From: Rahnella bruchi
GTDB lineage: Bacteria > Pseudomonadota > Gammaproteobacteria > Enterobacterales > Enterobacteriaceae
Reading direction: 5' to 3'
Assembly: GCF_003614975.1 (NCBI RefSeq)
Contig: NZ_QZWI01000012.1
Span: forward strand, 100,921 to 164,920
DNA: 64,000 bases
The notes under the pieces were generated by a model. It searched no databases and was not told the DNA's origin. It worked only from the letters and a program-made list of their open reading frames with translations. The position numbers and the translations under genes were made by a program. Below are positions 49,146 to 58,496 of the stretch, piece by piece (position 1 is the first letter of the stretch; each line of letters opens with the position of its first letter).

Positions 49146-50330
49146 ATGAAAAAAACTACAACGCATTCCCCCCTCAGCCCGGCGCTGATTATTCTGATGG
49201 CAGTTGCCACCGGGCTTGCCGTCGCCAGTAACTATTACCCGCAGCCGCTGCTGGAAACCATCGCACGCGCGTTTGATCTTTCTGTCAATCAGGCCGGATT
49301 CATCGTCACCGTGGCACAGCTGGGTTATGCCTGCGGGCTGATGTTTATCGTGCCGCTTGGCGATATGTTCGAACGTCGCGGTTTAATCGTGCTGATGACG
49401 CTGCTTTCCGCTGCGGGATTACTGATCACCGCTATGGCGCCCACGCTGACCATCATGCTGGTCGGTACAGCGCTGACCGGGTTGTTCTCCGTCGTAGCGC
49501 AAATTTTGGTGCCGCTGGCCGCGACGCTCGCGGAACCGGAACGTCGCGGTAAAGTGGTCGGACTGATTATGTCCGGGCTGCTGCTGGGCATTCTGCTGGC
49601 GCGTACTGTCGCTGGTCTGCTGGCGTCGCTGGGCGGCTGGCGCACCGTTTACTGGGTGGCGAGCGCACTGATGATCGTGATGGCCCTGGTCTTGTGGCGC
49701 AAGCTGCCGAAACACCAGCAACATACCGACCTGAATTATCCGCAGCTGCTGAAATCCATCTTCACGCTGTTCATTCACACGCCGGTTTTACGCACGCGCG
49801 CGCTGATCGGCATGTTTTGTTTCGCTAACTTCAGTATTTTGTGGACGTCAATGGCGTTCCTGCTGGCAGGCCCGGCGTACAATTATTCCGAAGCGGTGAT
49901 CGGGCTGTTCGGGCTGGTGGGTGCGGCTGGCGCGCTGGCGGCTACCCGCGCCGGACATCTGGCAGATAAGGGGAAAGCGCACCTGACCACCACGGCGGGA
50001 CTGATCCTGTTACTGCTTTCGTGGGCTGCGATTGCCTGGGGTCAGCATTCGGTGATTTCGCTGATTATCGGCATTATCGTTTTGGACCTTTCGGTTCAGG
50101 GCGTTCACATTACCAACCAAAGTGTTATCTATAAAACCATGCCGGAAGCACGAAACCGCCTGACTGCGGGTTACATGACGACATACTTTATTGGCGGTGC
50201 AGTAGGTTCACTGGTGTCTGCTTCGGCCTATCAGGCCGCGGGCTGGTATGGGGTGTCGGCGGCAGGTACCATCATGTGTGTATTGAATTTACTGGTCTGG
50301 ATGAAGGGATATAAACATAAGTTGGCGTAA
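49146..50330 (+). CDS. MFS transporter, YgaY-like
   Basis: Twelve-helix exporter of the DHA1 type. 394 residues: SNYYPQPLLETIARAFDLS after helix 1, loop-2 motif PLGDMFERRGLIV, VPLAATLAEPERRGKVVG and motif C region SGLLLGILLARTVAGLL. In E. coli the position between proX and ygaZ is held by ygaY, an MFS gene that is a pseudogene in K-12; here it is intact. Substrate unknown. Confidence 0.88.
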   Translation: MKKTTTHSPLSPALIILMAVATGLAVASNYYPQPLLETIARAFDLSVNQAGFIVTVAQLGYACGLMFIVPLGDMFERRGLIVLMTLLSAAGLLITAMAPTLTIMLVGTALTGLFSVVAQILVPLAATLAEPERRGKVVGLIMSGLLLGILLARTVAGLLASLGGWRTVYWVASALMIVMALVLWRKLPKHQQHTDLNYPQLLKSIFTLFIHTPVLRTRALIGMFCFANFSILWTSMAFLLAGPAYNYSEAVIGLFGLVGAAGALAATRAGHLADKGKAHLTTTAGLILLLLSWAAIAWGQHSVISLIIGIIVLDLSVQGVHITNQSVIYKTMPEARNRLTAGYMTTYFIGGAVGSLVSASAYQAAGWYGVSAAGTIMCVLNLLVWMKGYKHKLA

Positions 50331-50346
50331 TAACGTACGGAACTAC

Positions 50347-50375
50347 ATCAGGAGGGAACCATCACCCCTCCTGAT
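50347..50375 (+). other. Hairpin downstream of the YgaY-like gene
   Basis: ATCAGGAGGG and CCCTCCTGAT around AACCATCAC, 17 bases after the stop; no T tract, so only a weak terminator candidate. Confidence 0.45.
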
Positions 50376-50504
50376 TAGCTTGCGAATAATCATATTGGAA
50401 ATTTATTTGAACCAAAGGGTGTTAACAATACTTACAGTCTGGTAATGTTTGCACAATGAATTATTTGCCGGAACTCATCCGGTTTCACAATGTTTTAAAC
50501 ACCC

Positions 50505-51266
50505 ATGCAAAGCAACCCAGATCTCGAAGCACCCGACCCCGTCCGTGTTTCAACTTTCACACAAGGTATTACCGATAGCCTGCCCATTGTCATTGGCTAT
50601 CTGCCCATCGCTTTTGCATTTGGCCTTAGTGCCGTAAAACTGGGATTCACCCCAGCTGAAAGTCTCCTGTTTTCAATTCTTATCTATGCTGGCGCCAGCC
50701 AGTTTGTCATCACCGCGCTGCTCAGCGCCGGAATGTCACTGTGGATTTCTGCCCTGACTGTCATGGCAATGGATGTGCGGCATGTGCTGTACGGTCCGTC
50801 GCTGCGTAACCGTCTGGTCGGAAAACTCAATGGCAAAAAAACAGCACTCTGGGCATTTGGCCTGACAGATGAAGTTTTCGCCGCTGCCACCGCCAAACTT
50901 ATCCGCGATAAACGCAGCTGGAGCGAAAACTGGATGTGCGGCATTGCGCTTTCATCCTGGCTTTCATGGGTATTCGGCACGGCAGTGGGTGCGCTGTTTG
51001 GTAACGGGCCGCTGGAAAATTTTCCAGCCGTCGAAGCCGCACTCGGCTTTATGTTACCGGCTCTTTTTCTGAGTTTTTTGCTCGCAGCGTTTAAGCGCCA
51101 GCAAAGCATGGTGTTTGTCGCATCGCTGGCCGGTGCGCTGGGCGGACTCCTGTTCTGGTCGATTCCTGCCGCTATCGGCTGCGGTCTGGCCGCCGGCTGC
51201 GTTGCCGCCTTGCTGCAACGCCCTCAATCCCCTTCCGCCACGGAGATAACCTCAGATGAGCACTAA
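50505..51266 (+). CDS. ygaZ: L-valine exporter large subunit YgaZ (AzlC family)
   Basis: With YgaH forms a branched-chain amino acid exporter in the inner membrane. 253 residues (E. coli 245) with about six to seven helices: DSLPIVIGYLPIAFAFGLSA, YAGASQFVITALLSAG, AMDVRHVLYGPSLRN and the ALGFMLPALFLSFLLA region are hallmarks of AzlC proteins. Overlaps ygaH by 11 bases. Confidence 0.95.
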   Translation: MQSNPDLEAPDPVRVSTFTQGITDSLPIVIGYLPIAFAFGLSAVKLGFTPAESLLFSILIYAGASQFVITALLSAGMSLWISALTVMAMDVRHVLYGPSLRNRLVGKLNGKKTALWAFGLTDEVFAAATAKLIRDKRSWSENWMCGIALSSWLSWVFGTAVGALFGNGPLENFPAVEAALGFMLPALFLSFLLAAFKRQQSMVFVASLAGALGGLLFWSIPAAIGCGLAAGCVAALLQRPQSPSATEITSDEH

Positions 51267-51597
51267 TGTCATTCTGGTTTGTCTGCTCGTCGGCACCGTG
51301 AATTACCTGTTCCGGTATTTGCCTTTGCGCATGGGCGCAAGGCAGAAAACCGGGCCGAAAAGCGGCCCTCTGTCCCGCGTGCTCGACAGCATCGGTATCG
51401 CATCTATCTGCGCGCTGCTGGTGGTTTCAAGTACACCGGAAATTTTGCGTGATCAGCAAAAACTGCTGCCTTCGCTGGCCGGTTTTGTTCTGCTTGCGCT
51501 GATTTTCTGGCGAACCAAAAGCATCATTATCGCCACTCTCACCGGTGCCCTGGTGTACGGACTGGTGTTTAAGGTGATGCTGATGACCGCAGGCTGA
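51256..51597 (+). CDS. ygaH: L-valine exporter small subunit YgaH (AzlD family)
   Basis: Small partner of YgaZ. 113 residues with four membrane helices: LVCLLVGTVNYLFRYLPLR at the start, VLDSIGIASICALLVVSS and IIIATLTGALVYGLVFKVML at the end, as in E. coli YgaH (111). Starts within ygaZ. The order ygaZ-ygaH-emrR is as in E. coli. Confidence 0.95.
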   Translation: MSTNVILVCLLVGTVNYLFRYLPLRMGARQKTGPKSGPLSRVLDSIGIASICALLVVSSTPEILRDQQKLLPSLAGFVLLALIFWRTKSIIIATLTGALVYGLVFKVMLMTAG

Positions 51598-51674
51598 AGA
51601 CCATTTTTTACCGCAGAGTAACAACAGAGCAAACTCTGCCTAATACATTAAACATTGAATAATTCACTGGAGTT

Positions 51675-51711
51675 ATGAATCACACTAATTGCTAAAGAAT
51701 TGGTGATTCAT
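51675..51711 (+). promoter_or_regulatory. Inverted repeat upstream of emrR, candidate EmrR operator
   Basis: Perfect 9-base arms ATGAATCAC (51675-51683) and GTGATTCAT (51703-51711), 19 bases apart, in the emrR promoter region 62 bases before the start codon. EmrR, a MarR-family dimer, represses its own operon in E. coli by binding an inverted repeat in this position. Confidence 0.5.
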
Positions 51712-51772
51712 GACATTGATATTATTAATTACCATCGTTACTATGTCACCTGTAACTAATGAGGCTTCTCAT

Positions 51773-52294
51773 ATGGACAGTTCGTTCGCGCCAATTGAAA
51801 ACATGTTAAATTTCCGGGCCAAAAAGCAAAAAGATTTCCCTTATCAGGAAATTTTGCTGACCCGTTTGTGTATGCACATGCAAAGTAAATTGCTTGAAAA
51901 TCGCAATAAGATGCTGAAGGCACAAGGGATTAATGAAACGCTGTTTATGGCGTTACTCACCCTTGATGCGCAGGAAAGTCACAGTATTCAGCCTTCTGAG
52001 CTAAGCTCTGCTTTAGGTTCTTCCCGAACTAACGCCACCCGTATTGCGGATGAGCTGGAAAAACGCGGATGGATTGAACGTCGTGAGAGCGATAATGACC
52101 GCCGTTGTCTGCATTTGCACCTGACAGCTGATGGGGAAGCCTTTATCCAGAAGTTACTTCCGCCTCAACACAAGAGTCTGCATTTACTCTGGTCAACTTT
52201 AGACGCTGATGAACAGAAGCAGTTAGAAACCCTGACCCGCAAGCTGTTAACTCGCCTTGATCAGATGGATGCAACAGCGCTACAACAATTCTAA
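51773..52294 (+). CDS. emrR: Transcriptional repressor of the emr operon (MprA), MarR family
   Basis: Winged-helix repressor released by uncouplers, salicylate and other pump substrates. 173 residues from ATG 51773 (GAGG eight bases upstream): [41 protein letters not shown], then helix-turn-helix [28 protein letters not shown] and wing [15 protein letters not shown], almost identical to E. coli MprA (176). A start at 51710 would add a non-conserved lead. Confidence 0.96.
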   Translation: MDSSFAPIENMLNFRAKKQKDFPYQEILLTRLCMHMQSKLLENRNKMLKAQGINETLFMALLTLDAQESHSIQPSELSSALGSSRTNATRIADELEKRGWIERRESDNDRRCLHLHLTADGEAFIQKLLPPQHKSLHLLWSTLDADEQKQLETLTRKLLTRLDQMDATALQQF

Positions 52295-52317
52295 ATTTCT
52301 GTTCAGGTAAACTACAC

Positions 52318-53772
52318 ATGTCACTCCAAGCTCGCTGGAGGCTTACGCCGCTGTTTGCCGTTTTGATTTTGGCCGGTTGCGCCTCCAGTAATAATATTGC
52401 TCCTCAGTCGTCGCTGCTGGATACGCAACAGCTTCATCTGCAGCAGGCAAAAGTCAGCTCCCTGACCCTCGGCCCTCAGTGGTGGCGCAGTCTTAATGAC
52501 CCGCAACTGGATAACCTGATGACCACGACGTTGCAAAACTCGCCGTCATTGCGTCAGGCAGCCGCTCGCGTGCGCGAAGCACAGAGCGTCATGGGTGAAG
52601 CCGATGCCGCCAATGGCCCGTATTTGGATCTCAATGCCTCGACACGACGCGAACGTGTAGCAAAAAACACGATCCCGCCGTTCCTGACAAGTTATCCCCA
52701 GGCGCCGATTTTCGACAGCAGCAACAGCCTCGGGCTGAATTTGAGCTATGAGTTTGACTGGTGGGGTAAATACCGCAATCAGGTAAATGCCGCGAAAGCA
52801 CAGGTAGATTCCGCCCGTGCTGAACAGGCAGAAGCCGCTCTGACGCTGACCAGTTCGGTAGCGTCAGCCTATTATCAGTTGCAGGCCAATCTTGCTTTGC
52901 AGGATGTTCTGCAACATGAAGTGGATAACAACCAGCGTCTGGCGGATTTGCGTAAAGCGCAATATAAAGCCGGTGTCTATGGTATTGAAATTCCGCAACA
53001 AACCCAGGCTCAGGCTGACAGTGCCAAACAGCAAATCATCAACCTTAAATCGCAAACTGAACAGCTGAGACATCAGCTTTCTGCGCTCGCGGGTCGTGGT
53101 CCGGATGCCATGAACGGGCTGCATGCCGTGGCGCTGCCACCGGCAGAGGCTCTGGCACCGAAGGCGGAACTGACGCTGGATTTACTGGGTAAACGCCCTG
53201 ACATCGCGGCACAACGTGATCTGGTGGAATCTTATTCCCAGCGGGTCAGTGCAGCGAAAAAAGAGTTCTATCCAAGCCTTTCCATCAGTGCTTTTGGCGG
53301 TCTGACGACCACCAACTACGGCGGCACCAGCCCCAATATTCTGTCTGCAGCCAGTGAGGCATGGAATATCGCGCCAGCCATTTCGCTGCCGATTTTCCAC
53401 GCCGGTGCACTGCGATCCAAACTGGGCGAAGAGTCCGCGTTATATGACCAGTCTGTTGAGTCATATAACCAGACCATCCTGAACGCCATCCAGCAAACTG
53501 CGGATGCCATTACAGTCTCGAAAAGCAGCGCGGAACAATTGCAGCAGGCATCTTCTGCCGCTAAGTCGCTTGATGAGGTGTATCGCGTTTCGGATGCAAG
53601 ATACAACGCTGGCGTCATCGGACGGGATGAGCTGTTAACCAGCCAGTCAGCGCTCCTGCAACAACAACAGGTGCAACTCAACGCCAGTAGTCAGTTGATG
53701 CAGGCAAAAATCAGTCTCATCCGTGCGCTTGGGGGTGGCTATCAGGCCCCGGCCGCGGACCAAAAATCATAA
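52318..53772 (+). CDS. Outer-membrane lipoprotein channel (NodT family) inserted in the emr operon
   Basis: 484 residues. Signal peptide with lipobox LILAGC, then the family's PQWWRSLNDPQLDNLM, FDWWGKYRNQVNAAKAQ, KRPDIAAQRD, AAKKEFYPSLSISAFGG and IRALGGGYQ. It starts 24 bases after emrR and ends 26 bases before emrA, so it is a true operon member. E. coli emrRAB lacks it and uses TolC; an OMF-containing order (emrR-emrC-emrA-emrB) is known from Stenotrophomonas. It therefore should be the dedicated exit duct of this EmrAB pump. Confidence 0.93.
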   Translation: MSLQARWRLTPLFAVLILAGCASSNNIAPQSSLLDTQQLHLQQAKVSSLTLGPQWWRSLNDPQLDNLMTTTLQNSPSLRQAAARVREAQSVMGEADAANGPYLDLNASTRRERVAKNTIPPFLTSYPQAPIFDSSNSLGLNLSYEFDWWGKYRNQVNAAKAQVDSARAEQAEAALTLTSSVASAYYQLQANLALQDVLQHEVDNNQRLADLRKAQYKAGVYGIEIPQQTQAQADSAKQQIINLKSQTEQLRHQLSALAGRGPDAMNGLHAVALPPAEALAPKAELTLDLLGKRPDIAAQRDLVESYSQRVSAAKKEFYPSLSISAFGGLTTTNYGGTSPNILSAASEAWNIAPAISLPIFHAGALRSKLGEESALYDQSVESYNQTILNAIQQTADAITVSKSSAEQLQQASSAAKSLDEVYRVSDARYNAGVIGRDELLTSQSALLQQQQVQLNASSQLMQAKISLIRALGGGYQAPAADQKS

Positions 53773-53797
53773 TAAAAGACTCAGTGTGGAGAAGACC

Positions 53798-54973
53798 ATG
53801 AGCGCAAATGCCGAAACTCAGGCAACGCCGCAAGCTCCGAAAAATAAGAAAAAAACGCGTAAAGTCGCTTTGCTCTTGTTAACCGGGATTTTCATTATTA
53901 TCGCCATCGCCTACCTGTTCTACTGGCTGCTGGTACTGCGTCATTTCGAGTCTACCGACGATGCTTATATCGCAGGTAACCAGGTGCAGATTATGGCGCA
54001 GGTGTCGGGCAGCGTGACCGACGTCAACTTCGACAGCACCGACTTTGTGAAAAAAGGCGACGTGCTGGTGACTATTGACCCAACCGATGCAGAGCAGGCT
54101 TTCGAGCGCTCTAAAACAGCGCTGGCGAACAGCGTGCGTCAGACGCATCAGTTAATCATCAACGGCAAGCAGTATCAGGCCAATATCGCGTTGCGCCAGA
54201 CGCAGCTGCAACAGGCTCAGACGGATCTCAAGCGCCGCGTAGTTCTGGGTAATGTCGATGCAATTGGTCGTGAAGAACTCCAGCACGCCCGTGATGCCGT
54301 CGATACTGCGAAAGCGCAATACGACATCGCCGTTCAGCAATACAACGCCAATCATGCAATGATTCTGGATACGCCGGTCAATAAACAGCCGCAGGTGCTG
54401 CAGGCCGCCGCAGAGGTGCGTGACGCATGGCTCGCCCAGCAACGTACCAAAGTGCGCAGCCCGATTGACGGTTTCGTTTCACGCCGCGCTGTACAAATTG
54501 GCCAGCAAATCAGCCCCACGACGTCTCTGATGGCAGTGGTTCCGGCGCATCACATCTGGGTCGATGCCAACTTTAAAGAAACCCAGCTGGCGAATATGCG
54601 TATTGGCCAGATGGCGACCGTGGTCAGCGATATGTATGGCGATGATGTGAAATATCACGGCAAAGTGGTGGGTATGGATATGGGCACCGGTGGCGCGTTC
54701 TCGCTTTTACCGGCTCAGAATGCGACAGGTAACTGGATCAAAGTTGTTCAGCGCCTGCCCGTTCGTATCGAACTCAACGATCAGGAAGTGGCAGAACATC
54801 CGCTGCGTATCGGTTTATCAACACTGGTAACCGTTGATACTCAGAACCGTGATGGTCTGGTGCTGGCGGATAAAGTCCGTACCGAACCGTTGTATCAGAC
54901 TTCAGCTCTTACGATAGATCTGGCACCGGTCAATGCCATCATTGCTGACGTTATCCATGCTAATGCAGGCTAA
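53798..54973 (+). CDS. emrA: Multidrug efflux membrane-fusion protein EmrA
   Basis: Periplasmic adaptor between EmrB and the outer-membrane channel. From ATG 53798 (GGAGAA upstream) 391 residues: Lys-rich cytoplasmic start, one membrane helix (VALLLLTGIFIIIAIAYLFYWLL), lipoyl halves AYIAGNQVQIMAQVSGSV and VRSPIDGFVSRRAVQIGQQI around a long helical hairpin, and the conserved VVPAHHIWVDANFKETQL. Length as E. coli EmrA (390). Confidence 0.96.
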   Translation: MSANAETQATPQAPKNKKKTRKVALLLLTGIFIIIAIAYLFYWLLVLRHFESTDDAYIAGNQVQIMAQVSGSVTDVNFDSTDFVKKGDVLVTIDPTDAEQAFERSKTALANSVRQTHQLIINGKQYQANIALRQTQLQQAQTDLKRRVVLGNVDAIGREELQHARDAVDTAKAQYDIAVQQYNANHAMILDTPVNKQPQVLQAAAEVRDAWLAQQRTKVRSPIDGFVSRRAVQIGQQISPTTSLMAVVPAHHIWVDANFKETQLANMRIGQMATVVSDMYGDDVKYHGKVVGMDMGTGGAFSLLPAQNATGNWIKVVQRLPVRIELNDQEVAEHPLRIGLSTLVTVDTQNRDGLVLADKVRTEPLYQTSALTIDLAPVNAIIADVIHANAG

Positions 54974-54990
54974 AATCTCCGGAGACCTTC

Positions 54991-56526
54991 GTGGCAAATA
55001 AACCGCTGGTAGGCGCCCCGCTGGCCTGGATGACGGTGGCTTTGTCTATGGCCACCTTTATGCAGGTGCTGGATTCGACGATCGCCAACGTGGCGATCCC
55101 GACCATCGCCGGGAATCTTGGTGCCTCAAACTCACAGGGCACCTGGGTTATCACATCGTTCGGGGTGGCAAACGCCATCTCGATCCCGATCACTGGCTGG
55201 CTGGCAAAACGTATTGGTGAGGTCAAACTCTTCCTGTGGTCCACGGTGCTGTTTGCGATTGCATCATGGCTGTGCGGTATGTCCAACAGCCTGGAAATGC
55301 TGATCTTCTTCCGTGTAGTACAGGGCGTGGTGGCAGGTCCACTGATCCCCCTCTCACAAAGTCTGTTACTCAATAACTATCCTCCCGCCAAGCGAAGTAC
55401 CGCGCTCGCGCTCTGGTCGATGACGGTGATCGTCGCCCCGATTTGCGGGCCGATCCTGGGCGGTTATATCAGTGATAACTATCACTGGGGATGGATCTTC
55501 TTTATCAACGTGCCGATCGGTCTTGTGGTGGTATTTCTGACGCTGAAAACGCTGAAAGGACGCGAAACCGCAACGCAGATCAGGCCTATCGACAGTGTGG
55601 GGTTAGTGCTGCTGGTACTGGGCATTGGCGCATTGCAGGTGATGCTCGATCGGGGTAAAGAACTCGACTGGTTTAACTCTACGGAAATTATCGTACTTGC
55701 GGCCGTGGCGGTGGTCGCGTTGTGCTTCCTGGTTGTGTGGGAGCTGACCGATGACCACCCGATAGTCGATCTGTCGCTGTTTAAATCACGAAACTTCACC
55801 ATAGGTGTGCTGTGTATCAGTCTGGCCTACATGCTCTATTTCGGCGCAATTGTCTTGCTGCCGCAGTTATTGCAAGAGGTCTATGGGTATACCGCCACCT
55901 GGGCCGGTCTGGCGTCCGCGCCAGTGGGTATTTTGCCAGTTCTGATGTCACCGATTATCGGGCGCTTTGCGCATCGGCTGGATATGCGAAAGCTGGTGAC
56001 CTTTAGCTTTATCATGTATGCCTACTGCTTCTTCTGGCGTGCGTATACGTTCGAACCGGGGATGGACTTTGGGGCGTCGGCGTGGCCGCAGTTTATTCAG
56101 GGCTTCGCGGTCGGTTGCTTCTTCATGCCGCTGACGACCATTATTCTTTCAGGTTTACCGCCTGAACGCATGGCGGCAGCATCCAGTTTGTCGAACTTTA
56201 TCCGTACGCTGGCAGGCTCGATTGGTACGTCAATCACCACCACCATGTGGTCAAACCGTGAATCGCTGCACCACTCGCAGTTAACGGAAAACATCACGCC
56301 GTATAATCCGGCTGCGACGCAGACGTATCAGCAACTGGAAGGTATGGGCATGAGCCATCAGCAGGCATCTGGCTGGATAGCGAGGGAAATCACCAACCAG
56401 GGACTTATCATCTCTGCCAATGAAATCTTCTGGTTGTCTGGCGGTGCGTTCCTGGTGTTGCTTATTTTAATCTGGTTCGCCCGTCCGCCATTCAGCAGTG
56501 GTGGGGGTGCCGGTGGTGCACACTGA
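54991..56526 (+). CDS. emrB: Multidrug efflux MFS transporter EmrB (DHA2 family)
   Basis: Fourteen-helix proton antiporter exporting uncouplers and hydrophobic antibiotics. 511 residues (E. coli 512) with GTG start at 54991 preceded by CCGGAGA. Family blocks: LDSTIANVAIPTIAGNLG, GTWVITSFGVANAISIPITGWL, RVVQGVVAGPLIPLSQSLLL, SMTVIVAPICGPILGG (motif C) and a Gly-rich tail GGGAGGAH. Last gene of the emr operon; terminator follows. Confidence 0.97.
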   Translation: MANKPLVGAPLAWMTVALSMATFMQVLDSTIANVAIPTIAGNLGASNSQGTWVITSFGVANAISIPITGWLAKRIGEVKLFLWSTVLFAIASWLCGMSNSLEMLIFFRVVQGVVAGPLIPLSQSLLLNNYPPAKRSTALALWSMTVIVAPICGPILGGYISDNYHWGWIFFINVPIGLVVVFLTLKTLKGRETATQIRPIDSVGLVLLVLGIGALQVMLDRGKELDWFNSTEIIVLAAVAVVALCFLVVWELTDDHPIVDLSLFKSRNFTIGVLCISLAYMLYFGAIVLLPQLLQEVYGYTATWAGLASAPVGILPVLMSPIIGRFAHRLDMRKLVTFSFIMYAYCFFWRAYTFEPGMDFGASAWPQFIQGFAVGCFFMPLTTIILSGLPPERMAAASSLSNFIRTLAGSIGTSITTTMWSNRESLHHSQLTENITPYNPAATQTYQQLEGMGMSHQQASGWIAREITNQGLIISANEIFWLSGGAFLVLLILIWFARPPFSSGGGAGGAH

Positions 56527-56554
56527 TTAAGGCAATTCCTGAATACCGGAAAGC

Positions 56555-56583
56555 AAAACGGACGCATTAAGCGTCCGTTTTTT
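56555..56583. terminator. Terminator between emrB and yfiF
   Basis: AAAACGGACGC-ATTAA-GCGTCCGTTTT followed by more T; 11-base stem between converging genes. Confidence 0.92.
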
Positions 56584-56600
56584 ATGGCGATAACCGGCGA

Positions 56601-57704
56601 TTATGCCTGGTTCTGACGCCACCATTCTGCCAGCAAAATACCTGACGCAACGGAAACGTTAAGGCTTTCCACTTTACCGGTACCGCCGATAGATACGCTC
56701 AGGTCGCCCTGCTGCCATGCGCTGTCAGACAGACCATCACTTTCTTCACCCAGCACCAGCACCATTTTGGCCGGTAATACTGCTTTACCCAGCGCCGTAC
56801 CTTTATGGCTGGACGTGGTGACGATGGTGTATCCCGCGTTACGGAAGGTTTCCAGCACTTCAAGGAAGTTATCCGCACTGATGGCTTTAACGTGTTCCGC
56901 GCCGCCTTCAGCAGTACGGACTGCCGCGCCAGATTCCAGCTGAGCCGGATCCTGAACCATCATCCCGTTGATACCAAAGTGCGCACAAGAACGCATGATA
57001 CCGCCGAGGTTGTGCGGGTTACCGACGTTTTCCAGCGCCAGCACACAGTCTTTTGCCGGTGCAGATTGCAGATAGGTTTCCGCATCCAAGCCCTGACGTT
57101 TTTTAATCAGGAAACATACGCCGCCGTGGTGTTCGGTGCCGGACGCTTTCGCCAGCTCTTCATCTTCAACCACATGATAGGCTTTGCGGTTTGCCGCCAT
57201 CCAGCGCAGTGCTTCACGAAAACGCGGTGTCACCGACTGAACAAACCATGCACGGACGATAGCGTCCGGACGGCTGGCGAACAGCGCCTGACAGGCATTT
57301 TCGCCATACACGCGGGTTTCTTCCTGGCGCTGACGACGCAGCTGTTCAGGATCGATAAAGCTTTTGCCGCTGATACCACCGTGATCCGGAACAGATTCAT
57401 CTGCCGGTGCACGTGAAACCGTTTTCCACGGCGAAGAGTACGGGCCATCGTCATCACGAGCCGGACGGCGCGGGCGATCGTCGCCGCGACGCGGAGCCGG
57501 GCCACGGGAATCACCACGGGAATCGCTGCTACGACGCTCATTGCGGCGGGCATCGTCTGGACGGGAACCCTGGCGAGGTTTATCGCCCGGACGTCCTTTA
57601 TTGTTGGAAGGACGTTTATCGTTATTGCGGTTATCGCCGTCGTCGTCACTACGGACGTACATCACTTTGACTTTGCCGTTCTTGCCACTGAATGAATCGT
57701 TCAT
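56601..57704 (-). CDS. yfiF: SpoU/TrmH-family RNA 2'-O-methyltransferase YfiF
   Basis: SPOUT methyltransferase acting on an undetermined RNA. From ATG 57704 about 367 residues. The N-terminal third (about 15-95) is disordered and very rich in Arg, Asp and Gly, likely RNA-binding. A substrate-binding domain ([17 protein letters not shown]) precedes the catalytic domain with motif 1 [21 protein letters not shown] (Asn-Arg pair), motif 2 [12 protein letters not shown] and motif 3 [21 protein letters not shown]. Divergent from trxC, as in E. coli. Confidence 0.93.
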   Translation of the reverse strand: MNDSFSGKNGKVKVMYVRSDDDGDNRNNDKRPSNNKGRPGDKPRQGSRPDDARRNERRSSDSRGDSRGPAPRRGDDRPRRPARDDDGPYSSPWKTVSRAPADESVPDHGGISGKSFIDPEQLRRQRQEETRVYGENACQALFASRPDAIVRAWFVQSVTPRFREALRWMAANRKAYHVVEDEELAKASGTEHHGGVCFLIKKRQGLDAETYLQSAPAKDCVLALENVGNPHNLGGIMRSCAHFGINGMMVQDPAQLESGAAVRTAEGGAEHVKAISADNFLEVLETFRNAGYTIVTTSSHKGTALGKAVLPAKMVLVLGEESDGLSDSAWQQGDLSVSIGGTGKVESLNVSVASGILLAEWWRQNQA

Positions 57705-57948
57705 TTTTCTCTCCACCTACGCGCAGGGCGCGAAGATTACCTGATGTCTGTGAGCTAAGCCACAGGCTTTGGACCAAAAGCTTAAAACTATCGTATTCAT
57801 TGAATAAACCACGTTGTTTACGTGAGGTGTCGCCCGCATACTTACAACATACAAGTAACATATCAGCCGTTTTATTAACCGTTTTTAAGGGTGAAAACGA
57901 GTTTGTGGTTGATACCCTTCTCACGTTAAGCAATGTAGAGGCTATTTT

Positions 57949-58368
57949 ATGAATACGGTTTGTTCATCATGTCAGGCCACCAACCGCCTGCCTGAGGATC
58001 GTATCGACGACGGCGCAAAATGCGGCCGCTGCGGTCATGCACTTTTTGAAGGCGATGTGGTTCACGCGACCGCCGCGACCCTGGACAAATACCTGCAAGA
58101 TGATTTGCCGGTTGTCATCGATTTCTGGGCGCCGTGGTGTGGCCCTTGCGTAAACTTCGCGCCAATTTTTGAAGATGTGGCTCAGGAACGTGCCGGTAAA
58201 ATCCGTTTCATTAAGGTTAATACCGAAGCAGAACCTGAACTGAGCGCGCGGTTCCGTATCCGCAGTATTCCGACCATTATGGTATTTAATGAAGGCAAAA
58301 TGGTCGATATGTTGAGCGGAGCGATGCCTAAGGCTCCATTCAACAACTGGCTCAATGAATCATTGTAA
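57949..58368 (+). CDS. trxC: Thioredoxin 2 (zinc-binding)
   Basis: Cytoplasmic thioredoxin with an added zinc domain, OxyR-induced in E. coli. 139 residues as in E. coli: zinc cysteines CSSC (5, 8) and CGRC (25, 28), then the thioredoxin fold with WCGPC (63-67) and cis-Pro loop [10 protein letters not shown]. The upstream 230 bases shared with yfiF hold its promoter; I could not identify an OxyR site with confidence. Terminator downstream. Confidence 0.97.
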   Translation: MNTVCSSCQATNRLPEDRIDDGAKCGRCGHALFEGDVVHATAATLDKYLQDDLPVVIDFWAPWCGPCVNFAPIFEDVAQERAGKIRFIKVNTEAEPELSARFRIRSIPTIMVFNEGKMVDMLSGAMPKAPFNNWLNESL

Positions 58369-58395
58369 CGCAGAAGCCGTTATAAAGCCCTGCCG

Positions 58396-58420
58396 AAGGC
58401 CCATACTGTACGGGCCTTTT
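58396..58420 (+). terminator. Terminator after trxC
   Basis: AAGGCCC and GGGCCTT around ATACTGTAC followed by TTTTC. Confidence 0.8.
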
Positions 58421-58496
58421 TCTGTTATTCGCAGTTGCCACTTGCCTGTCCTGACCGGGTGATTAGAATAGCCGTTTTTCGTTAACCGGAATGCCT

